Assembly (NCBI GenBank): GCA_947463755.1
Contig: CANHUK010000081.1
Location: 1-6,821 of the forward strand
DNA length: 6,821 nt
Direction: 5' to 3'
From: Chitinophagaceae bacterium
GTDB lineage: Bacteria > Bacteroidota > Bacteroidia > Chitinophagales > Chitinophagaceae
Part shown: one piece after another, positions 1-6,403 of the stretch
How positions within the stretch are numbered: position 1 is the first letter of the stretch
How the letters are laid out: each line of letters starts with the position of its first letter
The notes under the pieces: model-generated
Told to the model about the DNA's origin: nothing
The model's database searches: none
Seen by the model: only the letters and a program-made list of their open reading frames with translations
Made by a program: the position numbers and the translations under genes

Positions 1-12
1 AATATGGCTATG

Positions 13-1296
13 CTATGATTTGAATTCATACCCGATGTCTCGCCGGTGGTACATGCCATCAAATTGGATGAATTCGGTGATGTTCAGCGACCGGCGCACT
101 GCCGAAGGGATGTCCCGGCCATAAGCACTGACGGCCAGCACACGACCGCCATTGGTCAGCACACGATCTCCATCGGCACTCGTCCCGGCGTGAAATACCA
201 GTACGTCATCTTCCTTCAGGATCTCAAGCCCGTCGATCTCCAGCCCCCGGACATAGGAGCCGGGATATCCCCCGCTGACCAGCATCACGGTGGCAACAGA
301 ACGAGGATCCGTCTCAATTTGCTGGGTGCCGAGCGAGCCATCTGCCACGGATCGGAACAAGGCCACCAGGTCATTCTTCAGCCTGGGCATGACAACCTCC
401 GTCTCCGGATCCCCCATCCGGCAATTGTACTCGATGACAAAAGGCTCCCCGTCAACCTTGATCAATCCGATGAAAACAAATCCATGGTAGTCAAGCCCCT
501 CCGCCTCAATGCCCCGGACCGTCGGCTCGATGATCCTGCTGCGCACTTTGTCCATGAACACATCATCTGCGAAAGGCACGGGACTGACCGCACCCATTCC
601 GCCTGTATTCAAACCGGTATCCCCTTCTCCAATGCGTTTATAATCCTTGGCTTCCGGCAGTACGACGTACGACTTCCCGTCCGTCAATACGAACACACTC
701 AGCTCTATCCCGGACAAGAACTCCTCGACGACGACGCGCCGGCTGGCCTCTCCGAACTTGGAATACTGGATCATTAACTCGAACTCTGCGATCGCTTCGA
801 TGTGACTATGGGCGATCACCACTCCTTTACCTGCGGCGAGTCCGTCGGCCTTCAGGACCACAGGCAGCGGATGCGACTGGATGTAGGCCACCCCTTCCGC
901 ATAACTTTCCTTGTCAAACTCCCGATAGCCGGCCGTGGGTATGCCATGGCGCATCATGAAGGCCTTGGCAAAAGCCTTACTGCCCTCCAGCTGCGCAGCA
1001 GTAGCAGACGGACCGATGAGTATGATCTCCTGAAGGGCTGCATCACCGGCGAAATGATCCCGGATGCCGCGTACCAGCGGCTCCTCCGGACCCACCACCA
1101 CCATGCCAACCCCTTGGCTCAGACAAAACCTTCCCACCTCGGGAAAGTCCAGAATGTCCAGGGATACGTTCTCGCCCTCCAGGGCCGTACCAGCATTGCC
1201 GGGGGCGACGAACAGACGATCGCACAAGGGACTCTGGCGGATCTTCCAGGCCAGGGCGTGTTCACGCCCGCCGGAACCAAGCAGTAGGATATTCAT
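13..1296 (-). CDS. purD: Phosphoribosylamine--glycine ligase (GAR synthetase)
   Basis: PurD joins 5-phosphoribosylamine to glycine using ATP, the second step of de novo purine synthesis, in the cytosol. The 427-residue product matches the usual family length and is complete, ending in TAG. Visible motifs in order: N-terminal GSGGREHA (residues 7-14), PEEPLV (70-75), the ATP-grasp segment LKADGLAAGKGVV (148-160), NTGGMGA (230-236), the metal/ATP site EYNCRMGDPETE (289-300; E289 and N291 are the expected Mg ligands), then the C-terminal domain with GGYP (342-345) and FHAGT (368-371 region). The reading frame stays open upstream to an ATG at 1344. I chose the ATG at 1294-1296 because GSGGREHA normally lies within the first ten or so residues and the 16-residue extension resembles nothing in the family. 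No Shine-Dalgarno is seen before either start. The gene is divergent from the POT transporter and no other purine gene is visible. Family assignment is secure; the exact start is inferred. Confidence 0.97.
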   Translation of the reverse strand: MNILLLGSGGREHALAWKIRQSPLCDRLFVAPGNAGTALEGENVSLDILDFPEVGRFCLSQGVGMVVVGPEEPLVRGIRDHFAGDAALQEIILIGPSATAAQLEGSKAFAKAFMMRHGIPTAGYREFDKESYAEGVAYIQSHPLPVVLKADGLAAGKGVVIAHSHIEAIAEFELMIQYSKFGEASRRVVVEEFLSGIELSVFVLTDGKSYVVLPEAKDYKRIGEGDTGLNTGGMGAVSPVPFADDVFMDKVRSRIIEPTVRGIEAEGLDYHGFVFIGLIKVDGEPFVIEYNCRMGDPETEVVMPRLKNDLVALFRSVADGSLGTQQIETDPRSVATVMLVSGGYPGSYVRGLEIDGLEILKEDDVLVFHAGTSADGDRVLTNGGRVLAVSAYGRDIPSAVRRSLNITEFIQFDGMYHRRDIGYEFKS

Positions 1297-1356
1297 GTCG
1301 GAAGAATGAAATGTACAGACAGATATGCTCAGTGGAAGCAACATCCATCATTTGAG

Positions 1357-1390
1357 CAAAGATACCGCCGGGCGGATGGATTCGATGCAA
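1357..1390 (-). promoter_or_regulatory. Putative Bacteroidota-type promoter for purD
   Basis: Read on the minus strand, TATCTTTG (1364 down to 1357) is a perfect match to the Bacteroidota -7 consensus TAnnTTTG. A TTG (1390 to 1388) lies 23 bases upstream, at the long end of the accepted spacing to the -33 element. Transcription would start near 1350, leaving a leader of about 50 bases before the purD ATG at 1296. The -7 match is seen directly; the -33 assignment and promoter activity are inferred. Confidence 0.5.
1365..1375. repeat. Small GC-rich inverted repeat in the purD promoter spacer
   Basis: CCGCC and GGCGG are separated by one G and abut the minus-strand -7 box, so the palindrome lies inside the presumed -33/-7 spacer of purD. 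An outer inverted pair, ATCCAT (1343-1348) and ATGGAT (1376-1381), encloses both the palindrome and the -7 box. This could be an operator, but 5-base arms in G+C-rich DNA can also arise by chance. Confidence 0.35.
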
Positions 1391-1457
1391 TTCATGCCTA
1401 CAAATGACGGTCAGCTCACAATATTGCTTATTTTACAAGCCGCAAGTCACCAAAACG

Positions 1458-1470
1458 AACGATCAAAAAA
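1458..1470 (+). repeat. 13-base direct repeat, copy 1 (upstream of POT gene)
   Basis: AACGATCAAAAAA occurs here, ending 6 bases before the POT start codon, and again exactly at 3192-3204, beginning 12 bases after the POT stop codon. The two copies bracket the gene. Identity over 13 bases is seen directly; six of the bases are an A-run, which lowers the significance. Confidence 0.5.
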
Positions 1471-1476
1471 CGCTGT

Positions 1477-3180
1477 ATGAGCGAAATCAAAAGCCAGGGC
1501 CATCCCAAAGGCCTGTACGTACTCTTCGCCACGGAAATGTGGGAACGTTTCAACTATTACGGGATGCGGGCCATCCTGGTGCTCTTCATGACCAAGGCCC
1601 TGCTCTTCGACAAGGTGTTTGCCTCAAATCTTTACGGCAGCTATACCTCCCTGGTCTATCTCACCCCACTGATCGGAGGCTACATCTCCGACCGGTACTG
1701 GGGCAACAAACGATCGATCATCGCCGGCGGCCTCGTGATGGCCATCGGAGAGATCCTCCTGTTCTTTTGCGGCTCGTTCTATGACTCCAACCAATCCCTC
1801 TCTTCCCTGTTCTTTTTCTCCGGACTGGGCTTCATGATCGCCGGCAACGGATTTTTCAAACCCAACATCTCCTCCCTCGTCGGACAACTCTATCCCAAGA
1901 ACGACCGGCGGATAGACCCCGCGTACACCATTTTTTATATGGGCATCAACGTCGGCGGTGCCCTGGGCCCCTTCGTATGCGGACTGGTGGGCGACACCGG
2001 CAACCCGGCTGATTTCAAATGGGCCTTCCTGGCTGCAGGCATCGGTATGCTCCTGAGCGTCATCGTTCAATATGTCTTCCAGCAGAGATATATCATCGAT
2101 GCGGAAGGTAACCCCCTGGGCGAAACGCCTGTGCACGCCCCGAAGTGGTGGACAAGCCCCCTGTTCATGAGCGTCGGCCTGGCAGCCTTGTCCGTACTGA
2201 TGATCGGACTCTTGTATGTGGACGCGAATGTCTTCAGCTTCCTGTCATACCTGCTCATCGGCGCACTCCTGCTCATCGGATTTGTCGTATTCTCCGATAA
2301 ATCCCTCTCCGTACTTGAAAAGAAAAGGATCGCCGTGATCTTTATTGTCTCTTTCTTCGTCGTCTTCTTCTGGAGCGCCTTCGAACAGGCAGGCGCCTCA
2401 CTCACCTTCTTCGCCGACGAACAGACCGACCGCAGCCTGGGACTGAGCATCCCCGTGTGGAGCATCCATGTGCTGTCAGCCGGACTCCTTTATTATGTCT
2501 ATACCTTGTACCGCAAAGCCGCTGCCGGACTGGGAACAGATGAAGGCGCCCTCAGGACGACCGTTTTCGGACTCCTGGCACTCCTGGCCGCCGGCACCGT
2601 TTATGGCAATATTACCTTGCTGATGGATGGGAATTCCACCCTCTCGATGGACACCGTACCCGCCAGCCTCTTCCAATCCCTGAACTCGATCTTCGTGGTG
2701 ACGCTCGCCCCCGTCTTCGCCTGGCTCTGGCTGAAGCTGGGACGGCACGAGCCCTCCTCCCCGACCAAGATGGCCATCGGTCTGCTCCTGCTCTGCCTGG
2801 GCTATCTCTGGATCGCCTTCGGCGTCAACAGCGTACAGCCCGGCATCAAAGTGAGCATGATCTGGCTGACCGGCATGTATATGATGCACACCATGGGAGA
2901 ACTTTGCCTCTCACCCATCGGCTTATCGCTTGTGAACAAGCTCGCCCCGCTCAAGTTCGCCTCCCTGCTGATGGCTGTCTGGTTCCTCGCCAACGCATTT
3001 GCCAACAAGCTGGCCGGCGTGCTGAGTGCGCTCTATCCGGAAGGAAAGACGACTCAGTTCATGGGATATCAAATGAACAATCTGTACGACTTCTTCATGC
3101 TCTTCGTCGCCATGTCGGGCATTGCCGCCCTCATCCTGTTCCTGCTCACCCGCTGGCTGCAGAACCTCATGAAAGACTGA
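1477..3180 (+). CDS. POT/PTR2-family proton-coupled peptide transporter
   Basis: This is an inner-membrane MFS transporter of the POT (PTR2) family, which imports di- and tripeptides with protons. All the family hallmarks are visible: ExxERF followed by NYYG in helix 1 (E20, E23, R24, F25), the helix-4 lysine in GNGFFKPN (K128), the signature FYMGIN (153-158), the helix-7 glutamate in FEQAG (E303) and the helix-10 motif GELCLSPIGLS (E475). At 567 residues it is longer than a minimal 12-helix MFS protein, consistent with the 14-helix bacterial POT layout with two extra central helices. The central region around residues 215-350 is rich in hydrophobic segments. The start at 1477 puts ExxERF at the usual N-terminal distance and has an A-rich upstream stretch rather than a Shine-Dalgarno. 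It is divergent from purD, and a strong hairpin terminator follows 22 bases after the stop. Peptide specificity is the family default; some POT members carry other substrates, so the exact cargo is not fixed by sequence. Confidence 0.96.
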   Translation: MSEIKSQGHPKGLYVLFATEMWERFNYYGMRAILVLFMTKALLFDKVFASNLYGSYTSLVYLTPLIGGYISDRYWGNKRSIIAGGLVMAIGEILLFFCGSFYDSNQSLSSLFFFSGLGFMIAGNGFFKPNISSLVGQLYPKNDRRIDPAYTIFYMGINVGGALGPFVCGLVGDTGNPADFKWAFLAAGIGMLLSVIVQYVFQQRYIIDAEGNPLGETPVHAPKWWTSPLFMSVGLAALSVLMIGLLYVDANVFSFLSYLLIGALLLIGFVVFSDKSLSVLEKKRIAVIFIVSFFVVFFWSAFEQAGASLTFFADEQTDRSLGLSIPVWSIHVLSAGLLYYVYTLYRKAAAGLGTDEGALRTTVFGLLALLAAGTVYGNITLLMDGNSTLSMDTVPASLFQSLNSIFVVTLAPVFAWLWLKLGRHEPSSPTKMAIGLLLLCLGYLWIAFGVNSVQPGIKVSMIWLTGMYMMHTMGELCLSPIGLSLVNKLAPLKFASLLMAVWFLANAFANKLAGVLSALYPEGKTTQFMGYQMNNLYDFFMLFVAMSGIAALILFLLTRWLQNLMKD

Positions 3181-3191
3181 CGGACATTCTC

Positions 3192-3204
3192 AACGATCAA
3201 AAAA
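3192..3204 (+). repeat. 13-base direct repeat, copy 2 (downstream of POT gene)
   Basis: This is the second copy of AACGATCAAAAAA, matching 1458-1470. Its A-run enters the left arm of the POT terminator, where As are expected, so part of the match may come from terminator structure. It lies 74 bases upstream of the OPT start. Confidence 0.5.
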
Positions 3205-3240
3205 AGACACCCGGGTCCAGGCCTGCGGTGTCTTTCTTAT
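3203..3240 (+). terminator. Rho-independent-type terminator after the POT gene
   Basis: AAAGACACC (3203-3211) pairs perfectly with GGTGTCTTT (3227-3235). The stem can extend inward with CGGG (3212-3215) against CCTG (3222-3225, one G-U pair), leaving C3226 bulged and a six-base loop. The top strand continues into a T-rich tail (TTTCTTATTTTC). The left arm is preceded by further A residues, so the structure could also work on the minus strand, although no minus-strand gene reads into it. It should end the POT transcript before the OPT gene. Confidence 0.85.
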
Positions 3241-3278
3241 TTTCACTAACTTCCACATTCAACCAATACATTGCGGCC

Positions 3279-5330
3279 ATGCTTGAAAAGAAATTCCAGC
3301 CTTTCGTGGCTTCCGAGACCCAGATGAAGGAGTTCACCCTTAAGGCGGTGCTCGTTGGATCGGCCTTCGGCATCATCTTCGGCGCCTCCACCGTCTACCT
3401 GGCATTGAAAGCCGGCCTCACCGTTTCGGCCTCGATACCCATCGCCGTCATGGCCATCGCCCTCAGCAAGCTTTTCCTGCGCACCACCATCCTCGAAAAT
3501 AATATCATTCAAACGACGGGATCCGCCGGTGAGAGCATCGCCGCCGGCGTCGTCTTCACCCTGCCGGGCTTCCTCTTCCTGAGCGAACCATCCAGCGGAC
3601 AATATTTCAATTACATCACCATCCTCACCCTGGCCATCTTCGGCGGCATTCTGGGCACCCTCATGATGATCCCCCTGCGCAAACCGCTGATCGTGAAGGA
3701 ACATGGCACCCTGCCCTATCCCGAAGGCACTGCCTGCGCGTCTGTACTCAAGGCCGGAGAAAAGGGGGGAGATTTTGCCCGGACCGCCTTCTGGGGCCTG
3801 GGCATCGCGATGGTCTATGCCTTCCTGCAGAAGATCCTGCACCTCATCGCCGAAACGCCCTCCTTCATGACGAAGCAGGCCAATAAGTTCTTCCCTTCCG
3901 CTAAGGTCAGCGGAGAGATCACCCCGGAATATCTCGGCGTGGGCTATATCATCGGTCCGAAGATCGCCGGCATCCTCGTCGCCGGATCCGTACTTACCTG
4001 GTTTGTATTCAACCCCCTACTGGCATCCCTCGTGCCGGCAGACACCATCGCCCTGCAGCTCATCAAACTCGGATACCTGAACGACCTGGCCACCGCCGGA
4101 GGCCCCGGCGGATGGGACCCGGCCACCCATACCTTCAACGACTATGCCGTGGCGATCTACCGGGCCTATGTCCGACAGATCGGTGCCGGTGCCGTGGCAG
4201 CGGGTGGTTTCATCACCCTGTTCAAGACCATCCCGACCATCATCTCTTCATTCAAGGGGAGCGTGGGCTCCCTGAAAAACAGCGGAGGAGAAAATACCCA
4301 AACTACGGACAGGACCGAACGCGACCTGTCCATCAAGATCGTGGGCTTCGGCAGCCTCGGACTGATCCTGCTCATGACCATCCTGCCGCAGGTGCCCGGC
4401 GACAGCTTCGTCAGCAAACTGCTGCTTGGTGTACTCGTGGTGATCTTCGGCGCGTTCTTCGTCACCGTCTCCTCCCGCATCGTGGGACTGATCGGTTCTT
4501 CCAATAACCCGATCTCAGGCATGACCATCGCCACGCTGATGGGTACCTGTCTGGTGTTCATCTCCGTCGGATGGACCGGTAAGTTCTATGAACCCATGGC
4601 CCTGGTGGTCGGCGGTATGATCTGCATCGCCGCTGCCAACGCCGGAGCCACCTCTCAGGACCTGAAAACCGGCTACATCGTGGGCGCCACACCACGCTAC
4701 CAGCAGATGGCCCTGTTCATCGGTGCCATCGTATCCTCCCTCGCCATCGGTCTGACCGTGAAGATCCTCGACACCCCCTCCGCAGAAATGGTCGCCCAGG
4801 GCATCGACCACGCCATCGGAACCGATAAATACTCGGCACCTCAGGCTACGCTGATGGCCACGCTCATCAAGGGTATCCTGTCCTTCAATCTCGACTGGCA
4901 GTTCGTGATCGTCGGTGTGGCGATCGCCCTGGTGATGGAACTCTGCGGCATCAAGGCACTCAGCTTCGCCATCGGGATCTACCTGCCCCTGTCCACCACC
5001 CTCCCGATCTTCATCGGAGGTGCCATCCGGGGACTGGCCGACAAGCAACTCTCAAAACGCAAGACAGATGCACATGAGGAGGAAGAAGAAGACCTGCGCA
5101 AAGGCAACCTCTTCGCCACGGGCCTGGTCGCCGGCGGCGCACTGGCCGGCGTGGCCGTTGCCTTCCTCTTTGCGAATGACAGCATCAGCCAGTCGCTGGG
5201 CGTCGTGAACCTGGAACACGCACTTTCCGAAGCCCTCGGCACCAATGGCTACTATCTGCTCGGAACAGGACTCTTTGCAGCCATGGCCTTTCTGCTGTAC
5301 CGCGTGGCCTTAAGCCGCGATAAATCTTAA
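3279..5330 (+). CDS. OPT-family oligopeptide / metal-chelate transporter
   Basis: This is a polytopic membrane transporter of the OPT family, which takes up oligopeptides or, in the yellow-stripe branch, metal-siderophore chelates by proton coupling. The 683-residue product is almost wholly hydrophobic helices with conserved prokaryotic OPT motifs: KAGLTVSASIPIAV (44-57), NIIQTTGSAGESIAAG (75-90), LPYPEGTACASVLKAGE (145-161), IGSSNNPISGMTIATL (405-420), NAGATSQDLKTGYIVGATP (454-472) and GIYLPLSTTLPIFIGGAIR (566-584). An acidic loop, HEEEEED (599-605), precedes the last two helices. The frame is open back to 2904, inside the POT gene, but the ATG at 3279 gives the normal N-terminus (a short polar lead before the first helix at about residue 19), so the upstream part is a shadow. 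The stop is 5 bases before the alkB-like start, pointing to co-transcription. Family is certain; whether the cargo is peptide, glutathione-like or metal chelate cannot be read from sequence. Confidence 0.95.
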   Translation: MLEKKFQPFVASETQMKEFTLKAVLVGSAFGIIFGASTVYLALKAGLTVSASIPIAVMAIALSKLFLRTTILENNIIQTTGSAGESIAAGVVFTLPGFLFLSEPSSGQYFNYITILTLAIFGGILGTLMMIPLRKPLIVKEHGTLPYPEGTACASVLKAGEKGGDFARTAFWGLGIAMVYAFLQKILHLIAETPSFMTKQANKFFPSAKVSGEITPEYLGVGYIIGPKIAGILVAGSVLTWFVFNPLLASLVPADTIALQLIKLGYLNDLATAGGPGGWDPATHTFNDYAVAIYRAYVRQIGAGAVAAGGFITLFKTIPTIISSFKGSVGSLKNSGGENTQTTDRTERDLSIKIVGFGSLGLILLMTILPQVPGDSFVSKLLLGVLVVIFGAFFVTVSSRIVGLIGSSNNPISGMTIATLMGTCLVFISVGWTGKFYEPMALVVGGMICIAAANAGATSQDLKTGYIVGATPRYQQMALFIGAIVSSLAIGLTVKILDTPSAEMVAQGIDHAIGTDKYSAPQATLMATLIKGILSFNLDWQFVIVGVAIALVMELCGIKALSFAIGIYLPLSTTLPIFIGGAIRGLADKQLSKRKTDAHEEEEEDLRKGNLFATGLVAGGALAGVAVAFLFANDSISQSLGVVNLEHALSEALGTNGYYLLGTGLFAAMAFLLYRVALSRDKS

Positions 5331-5339
5331 ATGGAATGA
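5331..5339 (+). other. Two-codon mini-ORF overlapping the alkB-like start
   Basis: Right after the OPT stop (TAA, 5328-5330), in the same frame, is ATG-GAA-TGA. Its TGA overlaps the alkB-like ATG at 5336-5338 as ATGA. Ribosomes finishing OPT, or starting at 5331, would be placed on the alkB-like start, so this could serve translational coupling. It may equally be chance; the arrangement is seen, the role is inferred. Confidence 0.35.
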
Positions 5340-6376
5340 ACTGGAAAGCCTTCAAGTACGCCACACCGATCCTCATCTACGCCCTGTCGGTGAACGCCTT
5401 CTTCGCGAAGGATATCGGCATCTTCCTGCCCCTCATCGTGGTATGGATCGGCATACCCGTGCTGGAACTGCTATTCAAACCTGATCCATCCAATATGGAC
5501 GCTGCAGAAGAGGAGATCGCAAAGACAGACAGCACCTATGACTTCCTGCTCTATATGATCGTGCCCATGCAGTATGTGGCATTATTCCTGTTCCTGAACT
5601 CCTTTACACAGGAAGGGATCGAGGGATGGATGATCGCCGGCCGGATCTTTGTCATGGGACTGCTTTGCGGGACCTTCGGCATCAATGTGGGACATGAACT
5701 CGGACACCGTACCGTCCGCTTCGAACAGCAACTGGCCAAGACGCTGCTGCTGACCTCGCTGTACATGCACTTCTACATCGAGCACAACCGGGGCCACCAC
5801 AAACGGGTCAGTACACCTGAAGACCCCAGCAGCGCCAGGCCCGGAGAATCCGTATATGCCTTTTATCTGCGTTCGATCATTGGATCCTGGCGCTCCGCAT
5901 GGGAGATTTCCAACCGGGAAAGGATAAAGAAAAATATCCCCTGGTGGCATCCGAAGAACGAAATGCTCATGTTCCAGTTGATCCAGCTCGCGTTTGTTAC
6001 CTTGATCGCCTTGGCTTTCGGTCTGCTGACCGCGCTTTGGTTCGTCTGCGCTGCGGTCATCGGATTTTTGTTGCTGGAAACAGTGAATTATATCGAGCAC
6101 TATGGCCTTCAACGCCGTAAAACAGGCGCAGACAGCTACGAAAGACCTCGGCCCGCACATAGCTGGAACAGCGATCATGTCGTCGGCCGGCTCGTGCTGT
6201 TCGAACTCTCCCGCCACAGCGATCATCACTACATGGCTTCGCGGAAATATCAGGTCCTCAGGCATCATGAGGATGCGCCACAAATGCCAACAGGCTATCC
6301 CGGTATGATGATCCTGTCCCTGATCCCACCGCTATGGTTCAGCGTGATGGATCCGCGCACACGTCAACTGCAGTAA
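5336..6376 (+). CDS. alkB: AlkB-type alkane 1-monooxygenase (membrane di-iron)
   Basis: This is an integral-membrane non-haem di-iron hydroxylase of the AlkB family, which oxidises terminal methyl groups of n-alkanes to alcohols with O2 and electrons from rubredoxin. All three His boxes and the family-specific motif are intact: HELGHR (120-125), EHNRGHH (149-155) followed by RVSTPEDPSSAR, NYIEHYG (251-257), HSWNSDH (275-281) and RHSDHH (293-298). The nine metal-ligand candidates (H120, H124, H150, H154, H155, H255, H294, H297, H298) have the same spacing as in the Pseudomonas GPo1 enzyme as I recall it, with numbering shifted by 18. The C-terminal block PTGYPG (318-323) to MDP (338-340) is also conserved. 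W37 in VWIGIP aligns with the Trp55 that limits alkane length in GPo1. Hydrophobic segments lie near 9-24, 27-47, 70-89, 97-116, 211-231 and 232-250, fitting six helices. There is no fused rubredoxin: the protein ends 6 residues after MDP, at 346 residues, shorter than GPo1 AlkB by its N- and C-terminal tails. It is probably co-transcribed with OPT. The symbol reflects family membership; the natural substrate is inferred. Confidence 0.93.
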   Translation: MNWKAFKYATPILIYALSVNAFFAKDIGIFLPLIVVWIGIPVLELLFKPDPSNMDAAEEEIAKTDSTYDFLLYMIVPMQYVALFLFLNSFTQEGIEGWMIAGRIFVMGLLCGTFGINVGHELGHRTVRFEQQLAKTLLLTSLYMHFYIEHNRGHHKRVSTPEDPSSARPGESVYAFYLRSIIGSWRSAWEISNRERIKKNIPWWHPKNEMLMFQLIQLAFVTLIALAFGLLTALWFVCAAVIGFLLLETVNYIEHYGLQRRKTGADSYERPRPAHSWNSDHVVGRLVLFELSRHSDHHYMASRKYQVLRHHEDAPQMPTGYPGMMILSLIPPLWFSVMDPRTRQLQ

Positions 6377-6403
6377 AACTGAGCCCCGGAGGATACCCAG
6401 GCA

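Larger units (their letters stand above)
1297..1476. promoter_or_regulatory. Divergent intergenic region, purD / POT transporter
   Basis: These 180 bases separate two divergently transcribed genes and should hold both promoters. The purD side has a good -7 box. On the plus side I find no clean match: TATTTTAC at 1429-1436 matches TAnnTTTG only partly and lacks a -33 partner. The stretch just before the POT ATG is A-rich (for example the A-run at 1465-1470), as is common in SD-independent Bacteroidota starts. Short inverted repeats are present: CCGCC/GGCGG around a single G (1365-1375), TTTG/CAAA (1351-1360) and ATCCAT/ATGGAT (1343-1348 and 1376-1381). No riboswitch-like structure or small gene was recognised. 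Confidence 0.5.
3181..3278 (+). promoter_or_regulatory. POT-OPT intergenic leader
   Basis: These 98 bases contain the POT terminator and about 40 bases between it and the OPT start. If the terminator is efficient, OPT and the alkB-like gene need a promoter here. I see only imperfect candidates (TATTTTCA near 3238-3245; TACATTGC just before the start) and no paired -33 box. Readthrough from the POT gene is the alternative. No Shine-Dalgarno precedes the OPT ATG. Confidence 0.3.

Noticed and set aside
46..1287. Long plus-strand open frames (46-777, 802-1287) opposite purD
   Set aside because: They are antisense shadows of a fully conserved purD; the translations show no domain, signal or hydrophobic pattern and lack a start context.
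1297..1344. Sixteen-residue N-terminal extension of PurD
   Set aside because: PurD proteins begin within a few residues of GSGGREHA; the extension is not family-like and would shorten the leader to almost nothing from the predicted promoter.
2904..3278. In-frame 125-codon extension upstream of the OPT start
   Set aside because: Most of it overlaps the POT gene in another frame, and its translation is rich in Arg, Pro and Ala without OPT similarity. The ATG at 3279 gives a normal OPT N-terminus.
3246..5245. Minus-strand open frames opposite the OPT gene (3246-3842, 4166-4561, 4515-5048, 4979-5245)
   Set aside because: Their compositions are low-complexity (Gly/Asp/Glu/His-rich or Thr/Ser/Pro-rich), as expected from reading hydrophobic-helix codons backwards. 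The OPT frame explains the sequence.
5582..6283. 233-codon minus-strand open frame opposite the alkB-like gene
   Set aside because: It overlaps all the conserved AlkB motifs and its translation matches no family I recognise; treated as a shadow.
6377..6403. Terminator between the convergent alkB-like and serS genes
   Set aside because: The 27 bases contain G/C runs but no stem followed by a T-run on either strand; the nearby GATCCG repeat has a two-base loop and no T tail.
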